In this document: one piece after another, positions 26,181 through 36,003 of the stretch
Layout of the letters: every line of letters begins with the position of its first letter
How positions within the stretch are numbered: position 1 is the first letter of the stretch
Assembly: GCF_004331735.1 (NCBI RefSeq)
Contig: NZ_SJSO01000029.1
Location: forward strand, 1-64,000
Length of the DNA stretch: 64,000 nt
Origin: Pedobacter psychrodurus
GTDB lineage: Bacteria; Bacteroidota; Bacteroidia; Sphingobacteriales; Sphingobacteriaceae
Direction of reading: 5' to 3'
Position numbers and translations under genes: made by a program
The notes under the pieces: model-generated
Seen by the model: the letters and a program-made list of their open reading frames with translations, nothing else
The model's database searches: none
Told to the model about the DNA's origin: nothing

Positions 26181-29100
26181 TTAGTCTCTAATGATGTTGA
26201 TAAAACCTTTAAAAGTACCGATGCCCTTGCCCAGATCAATGATGTAATAGTAGGTGCCTTCGCTCAGCGGACTACCGTTTACTGTTCCATCCCAATCGTT
26301 GGTATAAGTTTGTTTGGTATATAAAACCCGCCCGGCCTTATCGAATATCTTCAGGGTATTGTTTGGATAATAATCGATGTTTTTTACGATAAATTTATCA
26401 TTGTATCCATCACCATTTGGTGTAACTACGGTACTGGCTTCTAACTTATAATCTTCGGTTACGGTTATCGAAATGGTTTGATCGCTAACACAGCCACTGG
26501 CGTTGGTTACGGTTACTTTATAAGTGCCGCTTTGTTTTGGCCTGATGCTTGCCGATGCGGTGTTTTGTCCGTTGGTAATTTCAGCACCCGTCCAGCTGTA
26601 TTGTGTACCGCCAGTTGCAGTTAAAACCAAGGCATCGCCTTTAGAGATGGTTACACCTTTATTGCTGCTGATGGAAACTACAGGTAAAGCGTATATGGTT
26701 ATCGTTGCTGTTCCGGTTTGTGCCTGACCACAATTTGCATCTTTAACATTTACTAAATTATAGGCAAATGTACCTGCTACATTAGTTGGTGCCGAAACCG
26801 TTACCGATGCGCTTGCTGCTGTAGTGCTTACGGTTTGGTTTGTTCCGCCGTTAATATTGTAGGTAAAAGTATAGGGTGCAGTTCCGTTTGCTCCGGTAAA
26901 GGTGATGGTTGGAGCGGCTCCGTTTAAGCAAACTGCAGCTGTACCTGTAATGCTTGCTGTAGCAGTAGAGGTAACCGTTAATTTGAAAGTTTTAGTGGTT
27001 TTATCTATCCCTCCAAAATCTGTTCCTCCGTTATCCATTACGGTAACCGTAATATTGGCTACACCACTTACATTGTTTTTTAGGTGGTAAGTGATGGTAC
27101 CTTTATCAGTTCCATTTGCAGCTACGGTTAATACATCAAACAGGTTAGCGTTATCAGTAGTAACAGAAAGTGTTGTGTTTTGCGCAGTTTCAGGACCAGC
27201 AGAAATTCCGGTTAAAGCAATGGTTTGATTGGCCGGGGTATAACAAACGGCCTGGTTTGCCACAGCATTGAGGCTTGGAACGCCATTGCCGAATAAATAT
27301 CTTGTTTTAATTGGATAGTGATCGGTTGTGGTAGAACTGTAATTGGTTACCAGGTTTTTAACTGCGTCCAATACCTCGGCCGAGGCTGGAATGTAGTTGA
27401 GGTTAAGGCTTTTCGTGACGATTACGTTATCAATTACGGTATTAAATCCAGCTGTAGATTGTTTACCTGCTAAACTTAAAGGTAAGGTTACCGGGAAATA
27501 ATTGGCCGCATCCTGCGTAAAATCTGAATAGGAAGTACCTGTACCCGGCGGCATTGGCGCGATGGTTTTATCGGCATCTAATACATCGTTAAAATCGCCA
27601 AGAATAATCACTTTTTTGCCCGCAAGGTTAGCGTCTAACCAATCTTTTAATTGTTTATTTCCGCCTTTTCTCCGGTTATAAGCATCAATCTGATCGGCTG
27701 TTGGGCCTGTGTTTGCTTTGGCATGAAGCTCGACAAAATAAACCGTATCCAATTTATTGTTGATTTTTACCTGCGCCTGCATCATGTAAGGGAAACGGCC
27801 CGATGACCAGTTTTTATATGGGGTACCATCGGCACTCGTTGCTGGTACAGCAGGGTTATAGGTATCTCTTAAAATGCCTAAAGTTGAAATGGGTTTAATC
27901 AGATCGGTGCGGTACATAAAAGCCAGTTTTTGTGCCGATGGATAGTCGGCATCGGTTTTATCATCGGCATACGATCCAAACTCACTGAACACCACATTAT
28001 AGCCTGCAGGTAAAACTGTATTTCTGAACAAGGTGGTATCTACCACCTCGGCCAGACCATAAATATCTGCATTGAGGTTGTTTATGATGGTTTTAACATT
28101 GGCCGCCTGCAACACATCGTTCGATGGATCTTGGGCAGGGCTACCAAACCATTCGATGTTCCAGTTTACGACTTCTAAGGTATTGGCAATATCGAAGGTG
28201 TTTCCGCTAAGGGCAACTGTTTTGTTTGCCGAACCAGCAGTGGCAATACTTACATTTCCGGTATAACTGGTATTCACTATGGTTGGCGAAAATTTAGCGT
28301 AAACTGTAGGTGAAGTATTGTTGATATCGGCTTTTGGGTAAGTTATTGTACTGGTATATGCTCCGGTACTGGTTTTTGATAGTGTGAAATTAGCCGGAGC
28401 GGTTAAGGTTACATCGCCAGTTAAGTTACCTGCAGAAAAACCGAAAGTATTGGCCGCCGAAGTGGTATTGGCTGCCTGGAAACCAAAGCTAACGCTTGAT
28501 GGCGAAGTGCTAATATCAACAGCAGGTGGGGTGTTCGAATTGGTTACGGCAAAATCATCAACTGTCCAGCGGCTGGCCGATGAGGTAGTAGAATTATATA
28601 CAATAGCCACATAAATTGGTGTTGCTTTATAGGCTGATAAGTTTATATTATCCGATTTTGTCCATTTATCGGTACCCGTTTCAGGAAATTTACCGTCTAA
28701 GCTGGTCCATGTGGCCAATGCAGGATTACCTGAACCGGTATAGTTTGTCGAGATTTTGAGTTGTAATTTATCTCCTGCGAAAGCTGATCTTGTCCAAAAA
28801 GATAAAATAGCATAGTTAAACGAAGCGATATTCAAGGCTGGCGAAATTAACCAATCCTCATTCAAAATATTACCACCCGAATAACCATTAATCTGAAGGG
28901 CATTTCCTGCGCTTGCCACACCTGTTGGGTCGGCCGCATCATGGCCGAAAGTAGTGGTACAGCCCCAGGTTTGTGCACCGGTTACGCTGTATTGATAAAA
29001 GCCATCGGATAGGGCAGCACTACCAACCGTCGTACAGTTTTCAAAGTTGAAAGCCGTTTGGTTAGGATCAACAGCCGGACCAGTTAATGAAAGTGAAACT

Positions 29101-31952
29101 GAAGTTGCACCCGCACTTGCATGTAAAATGGCACCAGTAGAATTACCCACAGCCGTTGGGCTAAATTTTACATAAACAGTTTTGTTGGTTGCCAAATCTG
29201 CAACACTATAACTTAATGTGGTAGAAAAGGTAACATTATCTTTCGAAATAGAAAAAGGTGCCGCTGTAGTTAAAGTAGTGGCGTTGGTTAGGTTTCCGGC
29301 AGATAATACATAAGTTTTAGCTGCTGAAGTGGTGTTTATGGCCTGATTGCTGAAAGCTAAGGTTTTTGGCGTGACAACTAAGTATGGGCCAGACATCGAA
29401 GCTGGCTCAGTTATCGAACTGTTTTGCGGATTTGGTGCCCTCAGCACAAAATCTAACGAATTTTCATCGCTATCGTATCCATTACCTGCAAATTCTTCTG
29501 TACCGCCAATACCCATGGTGGTGGCATTTGATGTTGCGCTTGCTTTTCTTTCTATTGATGAAGTATTGGTTGTAGCAGGTGCAGGGGCAATACCTTCGTA
29601 GCCATTTGCTGTTCCAAAACCAACTTTATCAATAATATTTGCACTAACTGGATTGGCACCTGTTTGAGGGGTAACCGAATTGCTTAACAATACTTTTCCG
29701 GTTGTGCCCGATAAGTTAAGTGTGCCAATTTTATCAGGTGTTGGTAAATTTACTGTACCACCTGTGCCTGCTGACTGTTGGATCAGGTAAAAACCTTTTG
29801 GAGCAATAGAACCCGATAAGGTGGTTGCTGCCCAGCTGCCTGTACCTGTAGCACTTGCATACTGAACGCTCCAGCCGGTTAAATCGACAGCTGTAAGTGT
29901 TGGGTTGTATAATTCGATAAAGTCGTTTTTATAGGTAGCACCGCTGTTACCACCACCGCCATAAACTTCAGAAATAACCACATGATTGGCGCCAGTTGGT
30001 TCTTTTATCGAAGTGTTTTGCGGATTTGGGGCAGTAACTACAAAATCGCTACTGTTGTTATCGGTATCGTAACCATTTCCATTAAATTCTTCTGCACCAC
30101 CTACCGCTAAAGTAGCCGCTGTTGAAGTTGCACTTGCTTTACGCTCGATAGCAGTGGTATTGGAAATTAAAGGCGTAGGCGCGGTTTCAAAACCCGTGGC
30201 GGTTGGGCCAAAACCTACTTTATCTATTACCACAGCGGTTGATGGGTTAGCACCAGTTAAAAGCACGTTAGCACTGCTTAAAATTACTTTTCCGGTGGTA
30301 CCCGAAAGGGCTAATGTTCCGGTTGCATCGGGTGTAGGTAAATTAACGGTTCCACCTGCTCCAACAGCTTCCTGAACCAAATAGAAACTTTTTGCAGGTA
30401 TACTTCCAGTTAAATCTGTTTTGGCCCAGGTTCCTGTTCCGGCAGCATTTAAATACTGAACGCTCCAGCCTGTTAAATCAACTGCTGTGTTGCCCGGGTT
30501 ATATAATTCGATAAAGTCGTTTTTGTAGGTTGCACCACTGTTTCCGCCGCCACCATAAACTTCTGATATGACAACATGCGTTGGCGCTGCGGGTGGTGTT
30601 GTGCCCACACCTGTTGTGGTAATATTCTGCGTGTTTGCACCAGTGCTCGAAATACTGATATTACCCGATGCTGCGGTAGCTGCTGTCGGACTAAAACGTG
30701 CCGAAACCGTTTTGCTTGCTGCAAGCTCAGCCACAGTATAAACTAAGGAAGTACTATAGGTAACATTATCTTTAGAAAGATAAAAAGGTGCTGTTGTGGT
30801 AATATTTACAACATCGGTTAAGCCCGTTGCACTCAGGGTAAAGGTTTGTGCTGTAGAATTGGTACCTGTATTCTGCGAACCAAAATCGAAAGCAGTTTGG
30901 TTTACCGTTAAAATTGTTGATAGTCCATTTCCGGTTACCGCAACATTAACAGGGGTAGCACCAGTGCTTGTATTGGTAATATTGCCGCTGGCATTGCCAG
31001 CAACTGTTGGACTGAAACGCACATATACCATTGGCGATGCAGCAACCTCGCCTGCAGTATAGCTGATTGAATTGCTGAAAGTAGTATTGTCTTTCGAAAC
31101 AAAGAAAGGTGCTGTAGCATTTACTGAAACGCCTGCCGTTAAATTGGCTCCACCTAAAGTGTAACTTTGTGCTGTAGCATTTGAATTGATGTTTTGATCG
31201 CCAAAAACCAATGAATTATTTGATGCTGATAAAACCGGTGTAGCGGTAACACTGCCTTTTGGGGTGATGCTAAAATCGTCGATCGTGTAAATACCGTCGC
31301 TTCCTAAATCGTCGGTATCTGTCCAACGGATATAAAGCGTGGCGCCATTTGCCCAGGTAATTGCGGATATGCTTCCCGAAATAGCGGTTTGGTTTGCAGG
31401 TAAGTTTCCATCAATACCAGCTGCTGCGGTAGTTGTGGTTAACTTTTCGTTAAGGTCCATGCCGGTAAGCGGTAACCAGGTGCCCGATGCATCGGCAATG
31501 CTTGTGGCATTGAAACTGTATTCGAAATTTAGTTTTTCGTTAACCGTAGCTGTTGAACCAGTTCTCCACTGTTCCATAACACCTGATAAATCGATTGAAG
31601 TTACGGTTGCACCGGTGTTATTCTGGAATGCGGCACCAAATCTTGGTACCAACGAACCAGAGGCAAGGCTTCCTAACGAACGGTCGGCTGCTCCGGCTGT
31701 CCCTGCATTGTAAACGGCGCCAGCATTTGACGAAGCGGTATAAACCGTTAATGTTAAAGCCGAACCAACAGCTGCGGTACCTGTGCCACTGGCTTTAACG
31801 GCGCTCCATCCAGCAACTGCCGAAGTGCCTGTTGCAGTCATGCCGTCAAAATTTTCTGATTTAGCTGTATTTATTGCCGTTAATGAAACTTGGGCAGATA
31901 AATAATTGGAGAAAACCAGGAAAAATAAAATGAGAAGTAAAGGTCTTTTCAT
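26181..31952 (-). CDS. Secreted multidomain nuclease-like protein with lamin-tail domains and type B T9SS sorting domain
   Basis: A 1923-residue exported protein. Residues 1-21 are a signal peptide. About 90-residue beta-sandwich repeats (LVFGDQNINSNATAQSYTL type) recur near 247-343, 352-448, 870-960 and 1130-1210. Two lamin-tail domains start HVVISEVYGGGGNSGATYKN near 459 and 657. An endonuclease/exonuclease/phosphatase domain spans about 1218-1480 (VNWNIEWFG, VVELHAKAN-like VELHAKAN, ILGDFNDVLD, TTDHYPI), suggesting DNA or phosphoester cleavage outside the cell. Ig-like segments follow, then the C-terminal sorting domain (VVTPNGDGYNDKF to GTYYYIIDLG, about 1835-1923), which directs T9SS export. 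The PorP/SprF-like gene follows 8 bp later. Confidence 0.93.
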   Translation of the reverse strand: MKRPLLLILFFLVFSNYLSAQVSLTAINTAKSENFDGMTATGTSAVAGWSAVKASGTGTAAVGSALTLTVYTASSNAGAVYNAGTAGAADRSLGSLASGSLVPRFGAAFQNNTGATVTSIDLSGVMEQWRTGSTATVNEKLNFEYSFNATSIADASGTWLPLTGMDLNEKLTTTTAAAGIDGNLPANQTAISGSISAITWANGATLYIRWTDTDDLGSDGIYTIDDFSITPKGSVTATPVLSASNNSLVFGDQNINSNATAQSYTLGGANLTAGVSVNATAPFFVSKDNTTFSNSISYTAGEVAASPMVYVRFSPTVAGNASGNITNTSTGATPVNVAVTGNGLSTILTVNQTAFDFGSQNTGTNSTAQTFTLSATGLTDVVNITTTAPFYLSKDNVTYSTSLVYTVAELAASKTVSARFSPTAATAASGNISISSTGANTQNITTTGVGTTPPAAPTHVVISEVYGGGGNSGATYKNDFIELYNPGNTAVDLTGWSVQYLNAAGTGTWAKTDLTGSIPAKSFYLVQEAVGAGGTVNLPTPDATGTLALSGTTGKVILSSANVLLTGANPSTAVVIDKVGFGPTATGFETAPTPLISNTTAIERKASATSTAATLAVGGAEEFNGNGYDTDNNSSDFVVTAPNPQNTSIKEPTGANHVVISEVYGGGGNSGATYKNDFIELYNPTLTAVDLTGWSVQYASATGTGSWAATTLSGSIAPKGFYLIQQSAGTGGTVNLPTPDKIGTLNLSGTTGKVLLSNSVTPQTGANPVSANIIDKVGFGTANGYEGIAPAPATTNTSSIERKASATSNATTMGIGGTEEFAGNGYDSDENSLDFVLRAPNPQNSSITEPASMSGPYLVVTPKTLAFSNQAINTTSAAKTYVLSAGNLTNATTLTTAAPFSISKDNVTFSTTLSYSVADLATNKTVYVKFSPTAVGNSTGAILHASAGATSVSLSLTGPAVDPNQTAFNFENCTTVGSAALSDGFYQYSVTGAQTWGCTTTFGHDAADPTGVASAGNALQINGYSGGNILNEDWLISPALNIASFNYAILSFWTRSAFAGDKLQLKISTNYTGSGNPALATWTSLDGKFPETGTDKWTKSDNINLSAYKATPIYVAIVYNSTTSSASRWTVDDFAVTNSNTPPAVDISTSPSSVSFGFQAANTTSAANTFGFSAGNLTGDVTLTAPANFTLSKTSTGAYTSTITYPKADINNTSPTVYAKFSPTIVNTSYTGNVSIATAGSANKTVALSGNTFDIANTLEVVNWNIEWFGSPAQDPSNDVLQAANVKTIINNLNADIYGLAEVVDTTLFRNTVLPAGYNVVFSEFGSYADDKTDADYPSAQKLAFMYRTDLIKPISTLGILRDTYNPAVPATSADGTPYKNWSSGRFPYMMQAQVKINNKLDTVYFVELHAKANTGPTADQIDAYNRRKGGNKQLKDWLDANLAGKKVIILGDFNDVLDADKTIAPMPPGTGTSYSDFTQDAANYFPVTLPLSLAGKQSTAGFNTVIDNVIVTKSLNLNYIPASAEVLDAVKNLVTNYSSTTTDHYPIKTRYLFGNGVPSLNAVANQAVCYTPANQTIALTGISAGPETAQNTTLSVTTDNANLFDVLTVAANGTDKGTITYHLKNNVSGVANITVTVMDNGGTDFGGIDKTTKTFKLTVTSTATASITGTAAVCLNGAAPTITFTGANGTAPYTFTYNINGGTNQTVSTTAASASVTVSAPTNVAGTFAYNLVNVKDANCGQAQTGTATITIYALPVVSISSNKGVTISKGDALVLTATGGTQYSWTGAEITNGQNTASASIRPKQSGTYKVTVTNASGCVSDQTISITVTEDYKLEASTVVTPNGDGYNDKFIVKNIDYYPNNTLKIFDKAGRVLYTKQTYTNDWDGTVNGSPLSEGTYYYIIDLGKGIGTFKGFINIIRD

Positions 31953-32312
31953 ATAATAAGTTTTGTTTACAACAAATGTATATGCAATTGCCTTATTATC
32001 AGATTAACTTAATGTTAATTCGGTAAAATGTGGAAAAATAAATATAATATAGGGTAATTTTTTGGTTGTGCAGACGTTAATGTGATTTTTTTACGGTGTT
32101 TTATCCGGATTATTGGCTAAAAGATCCATCGAGATGTATCATAAACATAGATTGTCATCCTGTCCAAAGGACTCCTACGGAGAGCCTGTCGAAGGACCTG
32201 TTTTTTAATCCCTTTACCTAAGGCCGATCGTCCTGAATTCATTTCAGCATCCATCCTGCTATTAAAAAACCTTGGCTCCGAAAAAAACTATCATTTGAAC
32301 ATAATTATTAAA
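31953..32312. other. Upstream region of the T9SS nuclease gene
   Basis: Contains the minus-strand -7 element (31973-31980), then unremarkable AT-rich DNA. At about 32155-32200 a GTCATCCTGTC context carries an inserted hairpin flanked by two CCTGTC copies. Confidence 0.5.
31973..31980 (-). promoter_or_regulatory. -7 element TACATTTG upstream of the T9SS nuclease gene
   Basis: Minus-strand TACATTTG matches TANNTTTG, 20 bp before the ATG at 31952. No good TTG at the expected -33 spacing. Confidence 0.5.
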
Positions 32313-32630
32313 AGATTATTTTTTCCGCTCTATGCCGCGGGGCATGGTACTTTGGAGCGCCAAAGTACCCAAAGCGCTTTGTCAATCCAGCAATGTGGCT
32401 TTTCACCGCCCCTCGCTCATCAAAAAAACAGTGGCACTTCGTTTTGTGTTCAATGCTCTTTAAAGCTAAATTTATGCTTGTGAACACAAAACCACTACGT
32501 TTTAGGTTTGGCAATGCAAACTGTTCTTTTCTGCAACTGTTTTTTTGATTTTCCTGCCACCTGGGATTGACGGCGTTCTTCGGTAGGGCCTGTGGGATTT
32601 TTAAGGAAGCTAGCATGATGCCTAAACTGT
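32313..32630 (+). repeat. Foldback intergenic repeat, copy 2
   Basis: Nested inverted arms: GTCAATCC (32381-32388) with GGATTGAC (32564-32571); ATCAAAAAAACAG (32419-32431) with CTGTTTTTTTGAT (32537-32549); GTTTTGTGTTCA (32441-32452) with TGAACACAAAAC (32481-32492). A head hairpin GTACTTTGG/CCAAAGTAC lies at about 32347-32368. Same orientation as copy 3 and opposite to copy 1. Confidence 0.8.
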
Positions 32631-33065
32631 CTTAAAGATATAAAAAACTTAAATCTGTGTGCGTCTGTGCTCATCTGTGGTTAAAAACTCTTCACATCAC
32701 AAGATTGCTACAGGTATTCCTCAGTATCCCCTTTACCCTCACCAATCACTGAATGAAACGGAAAGCCCGAATCTCGATGTAAAACCTACTGAGGACACAT
32801 CTTTTGCAATATCCTTAGCATTGACCGTCATTGCCAGCTTGACTGGCAATCTTAATGCAAGAAGAAAGTTTAATGAGCTATGTGTGAGGCTTTAAGATTA
32901 ACTTCGTTGAGCACTTTGTGGTTCCCGTTTTCACGGGAATGACGCAAGAAGAATGGAATTGTGTCTACATTATAGGGAGGACTTGAAGTGTAAAGCAGGG
33001 CAGGAGGCCGCCACGGGTAACCGGAACTTTCACTTCCAAAAAATGCAATACAATATACCAAGATC
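32631..33065. other. Intergenic, no gene seen
   Basis: Contains the widespread CTGTGGTTAAAAA-type module at about 32650-32690 and a GTTTTCACGGGAAT-type hairpin near 32925. No supported reading frame. Confidence 0.5.
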
Positions 33066-33686
33066 TTATAAATATTCCTCAATATTCCCTTTACCCTCAC
33101 GAATTACTTCGAAATCGCCCGTGGTACAATCAATTACGGTAGATGCTTCGTTATCGCCATAACCACCGTCGATTACCAGATCAACCAAATCTTCATATTT
33201 TTCGTGGATCAATTCCGGGTCGGTAGAATATTCAACTACGTCATCATCATCCTTTATTGAGGTAGATAGAATGGGATTGCCCAGTTCTTTTACAATACAG
33301 CGTGCAATATTATTATCAGGTACACGGATACCGACCGTTTTTTTGTTAGAACTGAGTAACTTGGGTACGTTGTTATTGGCATTAAAGATAAACGTAAATG
33401 GCCCTGGTAAAGCTTTCTTTAAAACCCTGAAAGTGGTATTGTCAATGGGTTTGATGTAATCAGAAATATGCTTTAAATCGTGGCAGATGAAAGAAAAATT
33501 GGCCTTCTCGGGTTTTATACCACGTATACGGCAGATTTTTTCAATAGCTTTTGGATTGGTAATATCGCAGCCCAAACCGTAAATCGTATCAGTTGGATAG
33601 ATAATTAAACCCCCTTTCTTCAATACTTCAACAACTTGTTCAATGGCTTTTTCGTTGGGGTTTTCTGGATAGATCTTAATAAGCAT
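33066..33686 (-). CDS. Sua5/YciO/YrdC-family protein (L-threonylcarbamoyladenylate synthase-like)
   Basis: A 206-residue protein with one YrdC-like domain. GGLIIYPTDTIYGLGCDI, KRxx-like RIRGIKPEKANFSFICHD and LPGPFTFIF are the family blocks. YrdC/Sua5 enzymes make threonylcarbamoyl-AMP for the t6A modification of tRNA. The usual PTSAN motif reads PILSTSIKDD here, which fits the YciO branch better, whose in vivo role is less settled. Length is that of the single-domain forms. A TATTTTTG -7 element sits five bases before the ATG, so the mRNA may be nearly leaderless. Confidence 0.85.
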   Translation of the reverse strand: MLIKIYPENPNEKAIEQVVEVLKKGGLIIYPTDTIYGLGCDITNPKAIEKICRIRGIKPEKANFSFICHDLKHISDYIKPIDNTTFRVLKKALPGPFTFIFNANNNVPKLLSSNKKTVGIRVPDNNIARCIVKELGNPILSTSIKDDDDVVEYSTDPELIHEKYEDLVDLVIDGGYGDNEASTVIDCTTGDFEVIREGKGNIEEYL

Positions 33687-33690
33687 AATG

Positions 33691-33698
33691 CAAAAATA
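33691..33698 (-). promoter_or_regulatory. -7 element TATTTTTG next to the YciO-like start codon
   Basis: On the minus strand TATTTTTG is followed by CATT and the ATG at 33686. A start site at the usual distance would give a leaderless or very short-leader mRNA. Confidence 0.45.
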
Positions 33699-33753
33699 AC
33701 AAATTAATACGTTTGTTGTTTGAAGAACATATTAATCATATAGATGTTAAATA

Positions 33754-33795
33754 TGTACAAATAGTTGTACAGTTTTTTTATTATCTTTATTTTTG
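33754..33795 (+). promoter_or_regulatory. yefM-yoeB promoter with paired TGTACA operators
   Basis: TGTACAA-ATAG-TTGTACA (33754-33771) holds two TGTACA cores 12 bp apart, centre to centre. In E. coli the YefM-YoeB complex binds paired TGTACA palindromes to repress itself. TTG (33765-33767) within the site, a 20-bp gap and TATTTTTG (33788-33795) form a Bacteroidota promoter, so bound repressor would cover the -33 element. Confidence 0.75.
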
Positions 33796-33813
33796 GGTAT
33801 TATAAACATTAAC

Positions 33814-34071
33814 ATGGAAATCACAAATTATACCTCATTTAGGCAAAGCTTAAAGTCTTATTTAGATAAGGTTTTTTCTAATCACACGCCCTTGTTTGTT
33901 ACTAGAGCGAAAGGGGAAGATGTTGTAGTTCTTTCTAAAGCGGATTATGATAGTATGCAAGAAACTTTTTATCTAGTAAAAAGTCCAAAAAATGCGCTTA
34001 GGCTGGAGCAAGGATTAAAAGATTATGAGAATGGTTTAGCGAAGGAGCAGGACTTGATTGATCATGATTGA
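33814..34071 (+). CDS. yefM: Antitoxin YefM (Phd/YefM family)
   Basis: An 85-residue antitoxin. The ATG at 33814 gives MEITNYTSFRQSLKSYLDKV, a typical Phd/YefM N-terminus; a TTG upstream at 33793 overlaps the -7 promoter element. TRAKGEDVVVLSKADYDSMQETFYL is the family core that forms the DNA-binding dimer. The C-terminal helix (NALRLEQGLKDYENG) should wrap the toxin and neutralise it. The reading frame overlaps the toxin gene by 8 bp, which couples their translation. Paired TGTACA operators lie upstream. Confidence 0.93.
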   Translation: MEITNYTSFRQSLKSYLDKVFSNHTPLFVTRAKGEDVVVLSKADYDSMQETFYLVKSPKNALRLEQGLKDYENGLAKEQDLIDHD

Positions 34072-34318
34072 ATTATTTCTTGAGGGCGCATGGGAGGATT
34101 ATCTCTATTGGCAATCGGTTGATAAATCGATTCTCAAGAAAATAAATGCCCTTATAAAAGAAATAGAGCGCACTCCTTTTGAAGGTGCAGGGAAGCCTGA
34201 ACTATTAAAACATCAATATTCTGGATGGTATTCAAGGAGGATTAATTTAGAGCACAGATTGGTATACAAAGTAGAAGATAACAAAATTATTTTTCTACAA
34301 TGCAGATACCATACTTAA
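34064..34318 (+). CDS. yoeB: Toxin YoeB (ribosome-dependent mRNA endonuclease)
   Basis: An 84-residue toxin of the RelE/YoeB fold that cuts mRNA in the ribosomal A site. From the ATG at 34064 the catalytic residues fall at the E. coli positions: Glu46 (KPELLK), Arg65 (EHRLVY) and His83 (CRYHT). The final Tyr84 of E. coli YoeB is Thr here. FEGAGKPELLK and YSGWYSRRIN are signature blocks. It overlaps yefM by 8 bp. Confidence 0.95.
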   Translation: MIELFLEGAWEDYLYWQSVDKSILKKINALIKEIERTPFEGAGKPELLKHQYSGWYSRRINLEHRLVYKVEDNKIIFLQCRYHT

Positions 34319-34330
34319 CAATAACAAAAC

Positions 34331-35992
34331 ATGAGAAAAGCTTTCGTCGCAATTGCCGCATTTTTAGTTGCCCTAACCATTATGCTGGGCATGTATCATC
34401 CCTTTTTATGGTGGACATTCATTTTTACAGGTCCTTTTGTAATTCTTGGTGTTTACGATTTATACCAGCCCAAGCACAGTATCGTAAGGAACTACCCGGT
34501 TTTTGGCCGTTTAAGGTACTTTATGGAAGAATTAAGGCCGAAAGTTTACCAGTATTTTGTAGAAAGCGATACGAATGGTACGCCTTATAGCAGGTTAAAC
34601 CGTTCATTAATTTATCAACGTGCTAAAAAAGATAATGATACCATTCCGTTCGGAACACAGTTAAATGTTTACGATAATGGCTATGAATGGTTAAGTCATA
34701 GTATTGCCGCTATTTCTCACCACGAATTAAATTTAGATCCACGTGTTACTGTTGGTGGGCCAGATTGTAAAAAACCTTATTCTGCGAGTATTTACAATAT
34801 ATCAGCCATGAGTTTTGGCTCATTAAGTCAGAATGCAATTCTGGCTTTAAACGGTGGTGCTAAAATGGGCAATTTTGCGCACAATACCGGCGAAGGTGGG
34901 ATCAGCGATTATCACCGTCAGCCAGGGGGTGATTTAATCTGGCAGATTGGTACGGGTTATTTTGGCTGCCGTAATGCCGATGGGACTTTTAATTATGAAG
35001 CTTATGCCGAGCGGGCAAAAACCGATCAAGTGAAAATGATCGAGATTAAACTTTCGCAGGGGGCTAAACCAGGGCATGGTGGTATGCTGCCAGCCAAAAA
35101 GGTAACACCAGAAGTCGCCAGGATCCGTTTAGTGCCCGAAGGTAAAGATGTATTGTCGCCACCTGCGCACTCGGCATTTAATACGCCTATCGGTTTAATC
35201 GAATTTGTTAAAAAACTTCGCGATTTATCGGATGGTAAACCAGTAGGTTTTAAACTTTGTATCGGTCGTAAAAGCGAATTTTATGCTATTTGTAAAGCCA
35301 TGATAGAAACCGGGATTTATCCTGATTTTATTACCGTTGATGGTGGTGAGGGCGGAACAGGTGCTGCGCCACAGGAGTTTTCGAATTCTGTAGGTATGCC
35401 TTTGCGCGAAGGTGTGGCTTTTGTATATGATGTTTTGAATGGTTTTGATCTGAAAAAACACATTAAAATTATTGCTTCGGGTAAAGTGGCAACAGGTTTC
35501 GATCTGGTTAAAAATATAGCCCTTGGTGCTGATATGTGCAACGCTGCCCGCGGAATGATGTTCGCTTTAGGCTGTATTCAGGCTTTAGAATGTAACAGCA
35601 ATACCTGCCCAACAGGCGTAGCTACACAAGATCAGAGTTTAATGAAAGGCCTTGTGGTAGAAGATAAAACCGTTCGCGTTAAAAACTTCCATAACCTAAC
35701 CGTGGCCAGTGCAGTAGAGTTGTTGGGCGCTGCAGGTTTAAGAGAAACGCATCAGTTAAGCAGGGCATATATCAATAGGCGGGTAAGTCCGAGTGTAATT
35801 CAGAGTTATTTAGAGAGTTTCCCATATATTCCGGCAGGTAGTTTGTTAAAAACACCTTATCCAACACGTTACGAATTGGGTATGGCACTCAGCACTTCGG
35901 CCAGTTTTGCACCAACTGATTATAAGGTTTCGGCGGTAGATTATTCACACGCTAATCCATATGGCGACACCATGCATGATGATGGGCGTTAA
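34331..35992 (+). CDS. FMN-binding glutamate synthase-family protein
   Basis: A 553-residue protein with two N-terminal membrane segments (AFVAIAAFLVALTIML and PFLWWTFIFTGPFVILG), then a domain matching the central and FMN-binding part of glutamate synthase. Visible blocks are ISAMSFGSLSQNAILALNGGAK, NTGEGGISDYH, QGAKPGHGGMLP, VDGGEGGTGAAP and the Cys pattern C-x5-C-x4-C in GCIQALECNSNTCPTGVA, which holds a 3Fe-4S cluster in true GOGAT. The amidotransferase domain is missing, so the enzyme probably uses free ammonia or another donor; the native reaction of this membrane-linked branch is not known to me. It starts 12 bp after yoeB. Confidence 0.88.
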   Translation: MRKAFVAIAAFLVALTIMLGMYHPFLWWTFIFTGPFVILGVYDLYQPKHSIVRNYPVFGRLRYFMEELRPKVYQYFVESDTNGTPYSRLNRSLIYQRAKKDNDTIPFGTQLNVYDNGYEWLSHSIAAISHHELNLDPRVTVGGPDCKKPYSASIYNISAMSFGSLSQNAILALNGGAKMGNFAHNTGEGGISDYHRQPGGDLIWQIGTGYFGCRNADGTFNYEAYAERAKTDQVKMIEIKLSQGAKPGHGGMLPAKKVTPEVARIRLVPEGKDVLSPPAHSAFNTPIGLIEFVKKLRDLSDGKPVGFKLCIGRKSEFYAICKAMIETGIYPDFITVDGGEGGTGAAPQEFSNSVGMPLREGVAFVYDVLNGFDLKKHIKIIASGKVATGFDLVKNIALGADMCNAARGMMFALGCIQALECNSNTCPTGVATQDQSLMKGLVVEDKTVRVKNFHNLTVASAVELLGAAGLRETHQLSRAYINRRVSPSVIQSYLESFPYIPAGSLLKTPYPTRYELGMALSTSASFAPTDYKVSAVDYSHANPYGDTMHDDGR

Positions 35993-36003
35993 CAGCTAGG
36001 GAT

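Noticed and set aside
26181..31952. Many long plus-strand open frames opposite the T9SS nuclease gene
   Set aside because: Shadows of a Thr/Ala/Ser-rich, GC-biased coding strand; they share no start signals and show no protein motifs.
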